Shown one piece after another: positions 1-8,059 of a stretch of DNA of 64,000 nt. The position numbers and the translations under genes are program-made. Source of the stretch: Murimonas intestini (GTDB lineage Bacteria > Bacillota > Clostridia > Lachnospirales > Lachnospiraceae). The stretch covers positions 124,001-188,000 of the forward strand of contig NZ_JANKBI010000006.1 in assembly GCF_024622195.1 (NCBI RefSeq). The letters are read 5' to 3'. The notes below the pieces were generated by a model, which had not been told where the DNA came from, ran no database searches, and worked only from the letters and a program-made list of their open reading frames with translations. Position 1 is the stretch's first letter, and every line of letters begins with the position of its first letter.

Positions 1-830
1 AGTACTGAAAAACCAACTATGATGCTGGTCCCGATAGATGAGGTCACAGTCCTGGCAGATTTGACAGACGCATAGTGATTGCTGTCCCACATAAGCCCCG
101 CCCCATTACAGATGTTTCCCAGCTTAGTGCCATATACAGAGGATACTCTTTCATTATCATCAGGACCTGCCGCCTCAACAGCGTATACACATCCTGCCGG
201 ACCGCTCCCGAGAGCTTCTTTGAGCATCCTATACGGCCTTTCCCCAAGCAGGAATCCTGTGATAGTGCTGTTGATCGTTGAGAAATAAATATCCTCATAA
301 AAACCGGCTATTGTAAATGAAAATTCCTTTTTTCCCATTCCCGCTGTTACAAGTGTAATATGAAACGGCTCTCCGGTGCTGTAGCCGCCGCCCATTTTAA
401 ACAGGTAAGGCAGATAGATGGGATCCTCCACCTCCTTATCGGTTTTCTCCATAATGGCTCCAAATGGTATGCTTCCGTCATCTGATGCTTCAAAGAAAAC
501 TGCATTTCTGCTGTTCAGCCCATTTCCGTAGTAAAATTCTCCTGCTGCCAGCAGGGCAGGTATCTTCGCCAGCGAGATCACTCTTTTATCTGAAGCCATC
601 TCCTTCTCGAAAGAAGTGAGCAGTTCTTCCCTGTCCTCCTGGACAGCAAACATAACATCCGGCGCTTCCTGCTGCAGTGCTTTTTTGTCAAAATTCTCCG
701 TGTACTCAAACATTGTGACAAGTCCAAGGCTTAAAAACAGAGCAGAGACAAAGATAATAATAAAAAATGAAAGAGACTGTCCCTTATTCTTTCTGATATT
801 GGCGAAAGCAAGTGATACTATTTTTCTCAT
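1..830 (-). CDS. FtsX-type ABC transporter permease (C-terminus beyond window)
   Basis: Reading the minus strand from the ATG at 830, the frame stays open to the window edge (about 276 residues), so the C-terminal half is missing. It begins MRKIVSLAFANIRKNKGQS, followed by one strong membrane segment (about residues 17-40) and a long extracytoplasmic region. This is the usual N-terminal layout of MacB/FtsX-fold permeases. The start lies 2 bases after the stop of the ATPase gene and follows a GGTGGTAGGT stretch. It should pair with that ATPase as an exporter or as a peptide-sensing/detoxification transporter. The substrate cannot be told from the sequence. Confidence 0.8.
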   Translation of the reverse strand, partial: MRKIVSLAFANIRKNKGQSLSFFIIIFVSALFLSLGLVTMFEYTENFDKKALQQEAPDVMFAVQEDREELLTSFEKEMASDKRVISLAKIPALLAAGEFYYGNGLNSRNAVFFEASDDGSIPFGAIMEKTDKEVEDPIYLPYLFKMGGGYSTGEPFHITLVTAGMGKKEFSFTIAGFYEDIYFSTINSTITGFLLGERPYRMLKEALGSGPAGCVYAVEAAGPDDNERVSSVYGTKLGNICNGAGLMWDSNHYASVKSARTVTSSIGTSIIVGFSV

Positions 831-832
831 AC

Positions 833-1591
833 CTACCACCCCATCTCATCCAGAAAAGCAGTAAGTTTTTCATGCCGCTGCCCATCCCGGGGCTGGTATT
901 CTCCCAGTCTGCATTCCCCGCAGACCACACCGTCCCGAAGATACAGGATACGGTTACCTCTCCGGGCTGACTTCAGGTCATGTGTAACCATAACGATACT
1001 CTGGCCCTGCCGGTGGAAACCGGTCAGCACATCAAGTGCGTCAGTGCTGGATGCAGAATTGAGCTGTCCTGTAGGCTCATCAGCGAATACAACCTCCGGA
1101 CTGTTGATCAATGCCCTGACAATGCCAACACGCTGGGCTTCCCCTCCTGAGAGCTGGGCCGGGAATTTCCTGTGTGTCTCCTCCGGGATCCCCACTGCCT
1201 CCAGCAGTTCCCTGGCTCTCTGTGCCACTGCCCTTCTGTCATTTGAAATAAGAAGCCCCGCAGCCATTATATTATCGAACACACTCATGCTGTCCATCAG
1301 ATATATCTGCTGGAAAACAAAGCCGCAGTGTTTTCTTCTGAACACTGCCAGCCTGTCATTTGAAAATCCTGATATCTCCTCCCCTGAAAAATATACCCTG
1401 CCAAGAGTGGGCTTATCCAGGCCTGAAAGCGCGTATAAAAGTGTGGATTTTCCTGCACCTGACGACCCCATTATCACAGTAAAATCGCCTTTCTGTATTT
1501 TTACGTCCAGGTTGCGCAGCACATGCTGCTGTATTCCCCCATTTGAAAATGTTTTACAAAGTTTGTCCGTGGACAATATGATCTCACTCAT
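833..1591 (-). CDS. ABC transporter ATP-binding protein (LolD/MacB/BceA type)
   Basis: This is a 252-residue nucleotide-binding subunit that powers the adjacent FtsX-type permease. Walker A GSSGAGKST, the signature LSGGEAQRVGI and Walker B VVFADEPTG are all intact, followed by the switch His in VMVTHD. The start at 1591 (MSEIILSTDK) is preferred to the ATG 18 bases upstream because GAGGTG lies 8 bases before it and would be inside the coding region if the earlier ATG were used. It lies downstream of the regulator/kinase pair on the same strand, behind its own spacer with a tandem repeat. Confidence in the ATPase is high and in the exported substrate nil. Confidence 0.93.
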   Translation of the reverse strand: MSEIILSTDKLCKTFSNGGIQQHVLRNLDVKIQKGDFTVIMGSSGAGKSTLLYALSGLDKPTLGRVYFSGEEISGFSNDRLAVFRRKHCGFVFQQIYLMDSMSVFDNIMAAGLLISNDRRAVAQRARELLEAVGIPEETHRKFPAQLSGGEAQRVGIVRALINSPEVVFADEPTGQLNSASSTDALDVLTGFHRQGQSIVMVTHDLKSARRGNRILYLRDGVVCGECRLGEYQPRDGQRHEKLTAFLDEMGW

Positions 1592-1634
1592 TCTGATTAC
1601 ACCTCGCATGTATTTTATGCACTCATATTACCAC

Positions 1635-1669
1635 GCCGGTTCCTTAACAGTCTTTGCCGGTTCCTTAAC
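1635..1669 (-). promoter_or_regulatory. Tandem 14-bp direct repeat, candidate response-regulator operator
   Basis: GCCGGTTCCTTAAC occurs twice, at 1635-1648 and 1656-1669, with a period of exactly 21 bases (two helical turns). On the minus strand the copies read GTTAAGGAACCGGC and lie just upstream of the ABC operon start at 1591, next to a TAATAT that could be a -10. Tandem repeats on one helix face are typical of OmpR-family activators, so the regulator at 2973-3653 is the natural candidate. Binding is inferred. Confidence 0.6.
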
Positions 1670-1671
1670 GG

Positions 1672-1692
1672 ATTCTTAAATCATTTAAGAAT
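1672..1692. terminator. 9-bp hairpin after the sensor kinase gene
   Basis: ATTCTTAAA, TCA, TTTAAGAAT is a perfect 9-bp inverted repeat with a 3-base loop, 16 bases past the kinase stop. It has no T-run on the minus strand, so it is a weak terminator or a processing hairpin separating the regulator/kinase operon from the ABC operon. Confidence 0.4.
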
Positions 1693-1707
1693 GCCTTGTC
1701 TGTCCTC

Positions 1708-2976
1708 TCAGAGCTTCACCTTCACCTCTGCAAGGAATCCATCCTCCAGATTTTTGCACACAAGGCTCCCTCCCATCTTCTCCATGAGATAATGGGAAAT
1801 ATACAGTCCCAGGCCAGCGCCGTCTTTTCCAGCCGTATTGCTGCCTCTGTAAAACTTTTCAAAAATCAGGGGAAATTCTTTTTCAGGCACCCCCGGCCCG
1901 TAGTCGCGGCAGACTATGGACAAATATCCCTGTCCTGTCTCTGCCGTCACTTGTATGGGCGTCCCTGCATATTTATATGAATTTTCAAATAAATTGTCGA
2001 ATACCTGCTGCAGCCTGAGCGCGTCGAATACTGCAAGACATTCAGGTATATCCCCCAGCTGCGCTCTTTTGAGATAATCAGCCTGTATGAGAAGCTCCCT
2101 TATGCTCCTGCCATCCTGCACAGCAGGCTTTACTTCCAGTTCCTGCAGTTCCTCCAGCGTGGCGTGGAACAGATTAGATATGAGGGCATTGATCTGGTCA
2201 GCCTTTGCTTCGATGATCCCCAGCTGCTGTTTCTCTTTCTCCCGTTCCGCCCCCACTGCCATTACTTCGGCCACGGCCTTTATAGAGGCGATGGGAGTCT
2301 TTATGTCATGGCTGAGCTTTGCCACCAGCTCTTTTTTGCTCTGGCTTGCCCTTCGCTCCTGCTCTCTTGCCTTCTTCAGCTCCGCCCGCATCAGATCAAA
2401 GCTCTCCGTAAATGCACCGAATGCATTATCCCTGTCCATGGTGAGGGGGATATCCAGATTTCCTTCTGCCACACGGACCGCAAAAACCTTCAGCCTCTTA
2501 AATGGCCCGAACACTGTCTTTTCCAGACACAGCACATAGCATATCCCTGCCAGAATGAAAAGAACTGTTCCCGCACCCAGGACTGCCAGCACCCTGCCCT
2601 GCTGCCTGCCGGCCTGCAAAACAAGATCATTTACCAGGACAAGTTTCCCCAGCTGCTCACTTCCGTCATACAGATCTATCACTGTATCCCGCCTCCGGAT
2701 GGCCTCCTGCAGGCTGAGCTTCTCCTGTCCATCCCGGGCATATATAAGCCTGCCTTCCCTGTCCAGCAGCGCATATTCATAATCTGACAGGGGCATATTG
2801 TCCGTGATCCCCTGCTGCAGCCGGGGCCAGGCTTCCACACAGGAATACATCAGCTCATTTACCTTTACCATGTCCAGAGAAGACTTATCCTCCCCGTCAA
2901 AGCGGAGCACCGCAAGGGCAAGCCCGCTCTGTATGATCAGAAAAACGGCCATAATCAGAATAATCTTTCTTCTCAT
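1708..2976 (-). CDS. Two-component sensor histidine kinase
   Basis: A 422-residue membrane kinase. Residues about 5-25 form the first membrane segment, an extracytoplasmic loop of about 105 residues follows, and the second segment is near residues 130-152, followed by a HAMP-like linker. The HisKA box is LSHDIKTPIASIK (phospho-His near residue 225). The ATPase domain shows the N-box DNLFENSYKYA, DYGPGVPE and the G-rich GAGLGLYIS. The sizeable sensor loop separates it from intramembrane-sensing BceS-type kinases. Its start overlaps the regulator's stop by 4 bases (ATGA), so the two are translationally coupled. It probably controls the downstream ABC exporter. Confidence 0.92.
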   Translation of the reverse strand: MRRKIILIMAVFLIIQSGLALAVLRFDGEDKSSLDMVKVNELMYSCVEAWPRLQQGITDNMPLSDYEYALLDREGRLIYARDGQEKLSLQEAIRRRDTVIDLYDGSEQLGKLVLVNDLVLQAGRQQGRVLAVLGAGTVLFILAGICYVLCLEKTVFGPFKRLKVFAVRVAEGNLDIPLTMDRDNAFGAFTESFDLMRAELKKAREQERRASQSKKELVAKLSHDIKTPIASIKAVAEVMAVGAEREKEKQQLGIIEAKADQINALISNLFHATLEELQELEVKPAVQDGRSIRELLIQADYLKRAQLGDIPECLAVFDALRLQQVFDNLFENSYKYAGTPIQVTAETGQGYLSIVCRDYGPGVPEKEFPLIFEKFYRGSNTAGKDGAGLGLYISHYLMEKMGGSLVCKNLEDGFLAEVKVKL

Positions 2977-3653
2977 GGCTGCATCTCCTCAAACAGGTAC
3001 CCCGTTCCCCATACAGTCCTTATATACACCGGATGATTGGGGTCCTCCTCGATCTGTTCCCTCAGCCTGCGGATATGCACATTCAGGGTGCCGTCCCCTG
3101 TTATCACATCTCCCCACACCTGTGAAAATAATTCTTCCTTATGTATGACCCTTCCCCTGTTCCTCACAAGATATGCAAGAAGCTTGTATTCCATGGCTTT
3201 TAGCTTTAACGGCTTTTTACATTTATAAGCCCTTCCTGCCAGGAAATCTACTTCCAGCTCACCACACTGATAACGTGTCTCTTCCTTGGGCGCGCATCTT
3301 TTAAGTACAGCCTTCACCTTTGCCAGAAGAACGCTCAGCGTATATGGCTTGCGTATATAGTCGTCCCCTCCGATCCCCAAAGCCAGCAGAATATCATCGT
3401 CACTCTGCCTGGCGCTGATAAAAAGTATGGGGACTTGTGTTTTTGTGCGCAGTTCTCTGCAGAGGTCAAACCCGGAGGTCTTATCCAGATTGATATCCAA
3501 TAGTATGATATCCGCACTGTTCTCCCCCAGAAATCTGCGGCAGCCTTCAGCGTCAAACACTGCGGCGGCGCTGACGCCAAATATGTTAAAATACTCCGCT
3601 GTACTTTCCGCCAGCGGCTCCTCATCATCTATGATCAGACAGTTATAGTGCAT
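2973..3653 (-). CDS. OmpR/PhoB-family response regulator
   Basis: A 226-residue regulator with an N-terminal receiver (acidic pocket DDEE at 9-12, phospho-Asp D53 in LLDINL, Lys in IRKPY) and a C-terminal winged helix ending in HIRRLREQIEEDP...VWGTGYLF. AAAGGAAG lies 6 bases before the ATG. It is the first gene of a regulator-kinase operon. The tandem 21-bp-spaced repeats ahead of the ABC genes are its likely target, which would make this a self-contained signal-and-export module. Confidence 0.93.
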   Translation of the reverse strand: MHYNCLIIDDEEPLAESTAEYFNIFGVSAAAVFDAEGCRRFLGENSADIILLDINLDKTSGFDLCRELRTKTQVPILFISARQSDDDILLALGIGGDDYIRKPYTLSVLLAKVKAVLKRCAPKEETRYQCGELEVDFLAGRAYKCKKPLKLKAMEYKLLAYLVRNRGRVIHKEELFSQVWGDVITGDGTLNVHIRRLREQIEEDPNHPVYIRTVWGTGYLFEEMQP

Positions 3654-3692
3654 AATCTTCTTCCTTTCCGGCCCGTACTATAATATAAGGAA

Positions 3693-3721
3693 AGTATACC
3701 ACACTTCCCCGGTGCAGTACA
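3693..3721 (-). promoter_or_regulatory. Extended -10 promoter of the regulator-kinase operon
   Basis: The minus strand has TGTACT, a 17-base spacer, and TATACT preceded by TGG (extended -10). The -10 at 3693-3698 lies about 40 bases before the regulator ATG. The -35 is poor (3 of 6), so the extended -10 carries the call. Confidence 0.5.
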
Positions 3722-3750
3722 CTCTCCTCATATACCAAAATACGGCAGCC

Positions 3751-3796
3751 GTTACTATTCACGGCCCCGCTAAAACACGGTTCCGCGAACAGTAAC
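3751..3796 (-). terminator. Imperfect 14-bp hairpin after the sigma-fusion gene
   Basis: The arms 3751-3764 and 3783-3796 pair over 14 positions with an 18-base loop. The two differences become G-U wobble pairs in minus-strand RNA but A-C mismatches in plus-strand RNA, so the structure is best suited to transcripts of the gene ending at 3813. A TATTTT lies about 10 bases beyond. It is a candidate terminator with a weak U tract. Confidence 0.45.
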
Positions 3797-3812
3797 AGAC
3801 ATCCTGCACTTT

Positions 3813-4859
3813 TTACCTGCCCTGATAGTTCTTATACTTCCGGTATGCTGCCACGCTGCATACTGCAGCCGTGATGCCTGCCACCCCCAGGTGCACGGCT
3901 GTCTGCTTTCCTGTAAAAACAAACCCCCAGCTCAAAGGAAGCATGACCGGCATGGAGGCCATGAAATGATTGACCACGTTTGTAAAGGACCCGAAAATCT
4001 GCATAGGAGCAAATACTTTAATCCACAGAACAGGAATCAGAAATACGATCACCGACATTATGACTGACATATAAGAATTCCTGCTGTAAGCCGAGATGCC
4101 CGCTGTGACCGCCATAAGGAGCAGCATGCCGGAAAATGACATCCCAATCTCATACAAGTAAAACCCCAGTATTGTTTCCGGATGATATCCCCCAGAAGGG
4201 ATGTTCATCAAAAGACTTGAAGCTTCCAGGCCGTCAGGCCCAAAGACAGAGAGATAAAGGAGCACGACAAGCCCTATCATACCCACGCTTACAAAAATAT
4301 AAACGGCCAGCGCCGCAAGAAGCTTCATCCCTATCCCGCTTCCCTGGTTCACACGTGATTTCACCGCCGCACAGGAGGCTCCTGTCATCCTGGCGATCTC
4401 TCTGTTTTTATAGCCGTAAAAATGATGCAGGATCACAGCCTCCCGCTGTACTTCCGGTATCTTCGCCAGAATATTTTTCAGGACCATGCAGTATTCCAGC
4501 CGGCTGTATCCGTCCTGCCCGCTATATTTTCCGGGCGGATACTCCCTGTGTATGACATCCTCCGGCGCCTCCTGCTCCCCGGCTGTCCTGTCTGTCTCCT
4601 CTTTTTTATCCCTATAATAATTTCTGCACACATTCATGGCCACTGTCAGAAGATATCCTTTCAGATTCACATACTTATACTGCCCCACATACCTGATGAA
4701 ACGCAGGAAGGTCTCCTGTGCCAGGTCATATGCATCTTCCCGGTTTCCCGAATGATAGCAGCAGAAATTATAGATATCATCGTAATATCTGTCCGCAATT
4801 ACATTCAGGTACTCCTTCTGTCCATTCTGAATCCGCCTGACCAGCTCTTTATCGTCCAA
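3813..4859 (-). CDS. ECF sigma factor fused to membrane (ABC-2-permease-like) segments
   Basis: The first 170 or so residues are an ECF sigma-70 factor: region 2 (NREDAYDLAQETFLRFIRYV) and region 4 (IPEVQREAVILHHFYGYKN, then the helix-turn-helix EIARMTGASCAAVKSRVNQ). The frame then runs straight into about 175 residues with four or five hydrophobic segments starting at GMKLLAALAVYIFV. ECF factors normally end a few residues after the VKSRVNQG helix, so this looks like an in-frame fusion to a permease remnant, perhaps by deletion of the genes between. The start is taken as TTG at 4859, because AAGGAGG lies 9 bases upstream of it and would be inside the protein if the ATG at 4922 were used. Function is uncertain: membrane-tethered sigma factor or decayed gene. 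Confidence 0.75.
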   Translation of the reverse strand: MDDKELVRRIQNGQKEYLNVIADRYYDDIYNFCCYHSGNREDAYDLAQETFLRFIRYVGQYKYVNLKGYLLTVAMNVCRNYYRDKKEETDRTAGEQEAPEDVIHREYPPGKYSGQDGYSRLEYCMVLKNILAKIPEVQREAVILHHFYGYKNREIARMTGASCAAVKSRVNQGSGIGMKLLAALAVYIFVSVGMIGLVVLLYLSVFGPDGLEASSLLMNIPSGGYHPETILGFYLYEIGMSFSGMLLLMAVTAGISAYSRNSYMSVIMSVIVFLIPVLWIKVFAPMQIFGSFTNVVNHFMASMPVMLPLSWGFVFTGKQTAVHLGVAGITAAVCSVAAYRKYKNYQGR

Positions 4860-4880
4860 ACACAGGCACCTCCTTACTTT

Positions 4881-4896
4881 TGTAAAACGTCTTACA
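4881..4896. promoter_or_regulatory. 16-bp near-palindrome before the sigma-fusion gene
   Basis: TGTAAAACGTCTTACA matches its own reverse complement at 14 of 16 positions and lies 21 bases upstream of the TTG start. It has the form of a dimer operator. The protein that would bind it is unknown. Confidence 0.35.
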
Positions 4897-4992
4897 CTTA
4901 ATATAACTCTTTTACCCGGCAAAAGGATTTTTATATTTTCTTTTAGCTATTCCGTTTTTTAATCCCTATGGGTATATATTTTAAATTTATTA

Positions 4993-5044
4993 TTGACTAG
5001 TTGGTCTATTTATGCTATCTTACAATTATAGACCATACAGTCAA
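4993..5044 (+). promoter_or_regulatory. TetR operator overlapping the tetR-antiporter promoter
   Basis: The promoter is TTGACT (4993-4998), a 17-base spacer and TATCTT (5016-5021). Two outer arms, TTGACTAGTTGGTCTA (4993-5008) and TAGACCATACAGTCAA (5029-5044), are inverted relative to each other, and each is itself a GAC...GTC half-palindrome. The left arm covers the -35 and the right arm lies over the transcription start. This is the classic arrangement for self-repression by a TetR regulator. Confidence 0.7.
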
Positions 5045-5073
5045 TTAACTATCCGTTTTAGAAAGGAACAGTT

Positions 5074-5679
5074 ATGAAAAAATCCGAAAAAACAGAAAAT
5101 ACGAAACGGCGTATCCTTCTTGCAGCCCTCACTGAATTCGGCAAGAACGGATTCGAAGGGGCCGCAATAAACGATATATGCAGGGAGCATGATATCTCAA
5201 AGGGACTGATCTATCACAATTTTACAAATAAGGAAGACCTTTATCTGCAGTGTGTGCAGCATGCCTTGCAGTCATTTATGGATTATATGAAAGAAAATGA
5301 TATTTCAGGAGATCTGAAGCATTACATGGACCTGCGCTACAGCTTTTTTGATGCAGATCCGCTTATCAGCCGGATATTCTTCGAAGCTGTGCTGCAGCCT
5401 CCCCCACATCTTGTCAATGAGATCAAACTCTTAAAAAAGGACTTTGACGCATTCAACAGGGATATTTACCGGCTGGCTCTGAAGAAAATGACGCTCCGGG
5501 AGGGAGTGACAGAAAAAGAGGCTGTAGCTTATTTCAGCCTTGTCCAGGAAATGTTCAACGGTTACTTCAGCAGCTCCGCATATACAGACACATCATTTGC
5601 TGATATCATCAGCGACCATGAAAAAATGCTTGCACGGATACTTGATTTTATGCTCTATGGGATTGTAAAGGAGGTATAA
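5074..5679 (+). CDS. TetR/AcrR-family transcriptional repressor
   Basis: A 201-residue regulator. Residues about 10-55 form the TetR helix-turn-helix (AINDICREHDISKGLIYHNF followed by NKEDLYLQ). The rest is the helical ligand-binding domain, which is not conserved enough to suggest the inducer. AGAAAGGA precedes the ATG by 8 bases. It is the first gene of a two-gene operon, 4 bases ahead of the antiporter, and the dyad over its promoter implies that it represses itself and the antiporter. Confidence 0.93.
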   Translation: MKKSEKTENTKRRILLAALTEFGKNGFEGAAINDICREHDISKGLIYHNFTNKEDLYLQCVQHALQSFMDYMKENDISGDLKHYMDLRYSFFDADPLISRIFFEAVLQPPPHLVNEIKLLKKDFDAFNRDIYRLALKKMTLREGVTEKEAVAYFSLVQEMFNGYFSSSAYTDTSFADIISDHEKMLARILDFMLYGIVKEV

Positions 5680-5683
5680 GAAA

Positions 5684-6913
5684 ATGATCATACTGCGTCT
5701 TACCGCCGCCATTGTTATAGCATTTGCCGCCGGCAAACTGATCTCAAAGCTTAGGCTGCCCGCTATACTGGGCTGGCTGCTTACAGGAATGATACTCGGC
5801 CCGCATGCCCTCTCACTGATCAACGACACAGTCCTTAACACAGAATGGTATAATATCATCATACACTGCATGGAATGCGCAGTAGGACTGCTGATAGGAA
5901 CAGAGCTGGTTTGGAAAAAGATTAAAAAGACAGGAAAACAGATAATCGTCACTACACTTACCCAGTCACTCGGCACTTTTCTTTTTGTGACTCTCGGATT
6001 CGGAATCATATTCCTCATCCAGGGAGTCCCCCTGTACCTTGCTGTTATCTTTGGCGGCATAGCCCTGGCCACAGCGCCTGCGCCGGCACTCTCCATCGTC
6101 CGCGAATTCAGGACAGACGGACCTGTTACTAAAACCCTGATCCCCATGGCTGCACTGGATGACATGGTGGCTGTTGTAGTCTTTTTTACCTCTGTCTCAA
6201 TCATTTCAGCCGTAATTTCAGACCAGAAAATGCCGGTTTACATGATACCGCTTGTAGTCATACTTCCCCTGGCTATCGGCGCAGCCACAGGATTTCTTTC
6301 AGGACTGCTGCTGAGGGAAGAATATAACAAAGAAAAAACACTTTTTATCCTTATAATTGGTATATTATTTGCCTCGGCCACCGGATTTTTCTTCAATACT
6401 TATGTGATGCCAAAGCCTGTGCTGAATTTCATGCTCATAGGGATGGCCTTTTCCGCTGCCTTCTCAAACATGGCTTCAGAACAGCGCCTGAAACAGATAG
6501 TCGAATATTTTAATCCTCTGCTGGGATTTGCAATAATCGTAGTCATCCTGAACCTGGGTGCTCCCCTGGATTATCATCTGATACTGGGCGCCGGGCTTTA
6601 CACAGCCGCCTATATAATCATAAGAGCCTGCGGCAAATATTTTGGCGCCTTTTTGGGGGCATCTGTCACAAAATCCCCGGATACAGTCAAAAAATATCTG
6701 GGTCTCACCCTGCTCCCCCATTCGGGTGTCTCCCTGGTATTTACAGGTATTGCCGTTTCCGTCCTGTCAGGCCCTGCCCCCGAGTGCGCACGGATTATAC
6801 AGGGTACGATTGCGGCCGCAGCAGTTATAAACGAAATCATAGCTGTCATCGCCGCAAAAAAAGGATTTGAGTGGGCCGGTGAGTTGGAGCACAAAAACAT
6901 TCCGGCCACATGA
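5684..6913 (+). CDS. Cation:proton antiporter (CPA/KefB-NhaP-like)
   Basis: A 409-residue integral membrane protein with about 12 hydrophobic segments and the Na/H-exchanger fold. The N-terminus has the family pattern KLRLPAILGWLLTGMILGPH. A conserved ALDDMVAVVVFF helix in the middle carries the paired acidic residues that usually bind the cation. There is no C-terminal TrkA-N domain, so it is a short form. A GGAGG overlapping the end of tetR serves as its ribosome site. Its role is sodium or potassium exchange for protons; control by TetR suggests that it responds to a compound, perhaps as a detoxification or pH-stress gene. Confidence 0.88.
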   Translation: MIILRLTAAIVIAFAAGKLISKLRLPAILGWLLTGMILGPHALSLINDTVLNTEWYNIIIHCMECAVGLLIGTELVWKKIKKTGKQIIVTTLTQSLGTFLFVTLGFGIIFLIQGVPLYLAVIFGGIALATAPAPALSIVREFRTDGPVTKTLIPMAALDDMVAVVVFFTSVSIISAVISDQKMPVYMIPLVVILPLAIGAATGFLSGLLLREEYNKEKTLFILIIGILFASATGFFFNTYVMPKPVLNFMLIGMAFSAAFSNMASEQRLKQIVEYFNPLLGFAIIVVILNLGAPLDYHLILGAGLYTAAYIIIRACGKYFGAFLGASVTKSPDTVKKYLGLTLLPHSGVSLVFTGIAVSVLSGPAPECARIIQGTIAAAAVINEIIAVIAAKKGFEWAGELEHKNIPAT

Positions 6914-6927
6914 CAAAGGCATAACCC

Positions 6928-7914
6928 CTATTTTTCCATATACCACACATACCTGTCCTTGCCTATATTTTTTGCCTGGTAGACTGCCTGGTCAGCACGC
7001 CTGAAAAGCTGCCTGTATGTAAGCTTTTCGTCTTCATTTGCGGCAATTCCAATTGAAAATCCGGAATAATTTCCATTCAGGATCTTTGCAGAGCCTTCTC
7101 TGTATTCATCCCACAGGGCCATCAGCCTTTTCCCGCTCTCTTCACTTCCTGAGGCCTTAAAATCACACATCGCAAATTCATCGCCGCCTATGCGGCCGAT
7201 GATGCCGTCCTCCTTAAAATATTTCTGGAGCAGCTTTGCCAGATACTTCAGCAGTTCGTCACCTGCGCTGTGCCCGTATGTATCATTCACATTTTTAAAA
7301 TTGTCCAGGTCAAGTATATAAAGGTTCAGTTTCTTTCCTTTCTTCAGCTGCTCTTCTATCCTCTTCTGGAATGACTCGTGGTTATACACCCCGGTCATCA
7401 GATCCATCTCTGACCTCTTTTTAAATAATTCCACCAGTTCCATTGCCTCCCGCACTTTCACAGAGAGCGCCTTGGGATAGAATTCATCCTGTCCCTGGTC
7501 AAAATACGGCATAGAATGATGCAGGTGCACCATTTTCCAGTTCCCCTCTTCATCACAGACATATATGATGCTGAATCTGGTATCCATCTCTATGAGGGCC
7601 TCCCCTTCTTTCGGCATCAATTCCCTCACCCAGATCCCTCCGTACACAAGAGCGGCATCCTCTCTTAGCATAACAGCCTGGTACCACTCATCCAGAATCT
7701 CAAACTTTATTTGTGATGCTTCAGTCTGATTCCCTGCTATTCCGTTAACAGCATCCTCAAAAGAAGTATATACCTCATGCTTGCCCGTCCCTATCATGGA
7801 AAAATTGTCTGACCATGTCTCTATGATCTTCCCAAAATTTTCTTCTGTGGGATTTAGCAGATAGTAGTTGCACATCTTTTTTGTCAACCCGCAAAGGTAC
7901 TCTTCTATTTTCAT
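6928..7914 (-). CDS. SnoaL-like domain fused to a GGDEF diguanylate cyclase
   Basis: A 328-residue soluble protein with no membrane segment. Residues 1 to about 150 resemble the SnoaL/NTF2-type fold (IIETWSDNFSMIGTG near the start, GNWKMVHLHHSMPYF at the end), a cone-shaped pocket often used for ketosteroid-like ligands. The C-terminus is a GGDEF domain with DLDNFKNVNDTYGHSAGDE and an intact GGDEF in GRIGGDEFAMCDF, so it should make cyclic di-GMP. I see no RxxD inhibitory site five residues ahead of GGDEF. It is convergent with the antiporter, only 14 bases apart. The pairing suggests that a small molecule tunes cyclase activity; the ligand is unknown. Confidence 0.88.
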   Translation of the reverse strand: MKIEEYLCGLTKKMCNYYLLNPTEENFGKIIETWSDNFSMIGTGKHEVYTSFEDAVNGIAGNQTEASQIKFEILDEWYQAVMLREDAALVYGGIWVRELMPKEGEALIEMDTRFSIIYVCDEEGNWKMVHLHHSMPYFDQGQDEFYPKALSVKVREAMELVELFKKRSEMDLMTGVYNHESFQKRIEEQLKKGKKLNLYILDLDNFKNVNDTYGHSAGDELLKYLAKLLQKYFKEDGIIGRIGGDEFAMCDFKASGSEESGKRLMALWDEYREGSAKILNGNYSGFSIGIAANEDEKLTYRQLFRRADQAVYQAKNIGKDRYVWYMEK

Positions 7915-7977
7915 ACAGCCAGCCTCCGTTATATTTAATCAATCTCACAGGATCAATAATCCTGCTGCTTTACATGA

Positions 7978-8009
7978 ATAATAGCCTTATAAACATATAA
8001 GGCTATTAT
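7978..8009. terminator. Perfect 14-bp hairpin, possible terminator
   Basis: The arms ATAATAGCCTTATA (7978-7991) and TATAAGGCTATTAT (7996-8009) pair perfectly around a 4-base loop, 50 bases past the HPr-like gene. The A/T-rich arm ends stand in for a U tract. It probably ends HPr-like transcripts and insulates the GGDEF gene. Confidence 0.5.
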
Positions 8010-8059
8010 ATCAGTATTCCATATCACTTACAATCAAAATACACCAGGCAGCTGTCAAG

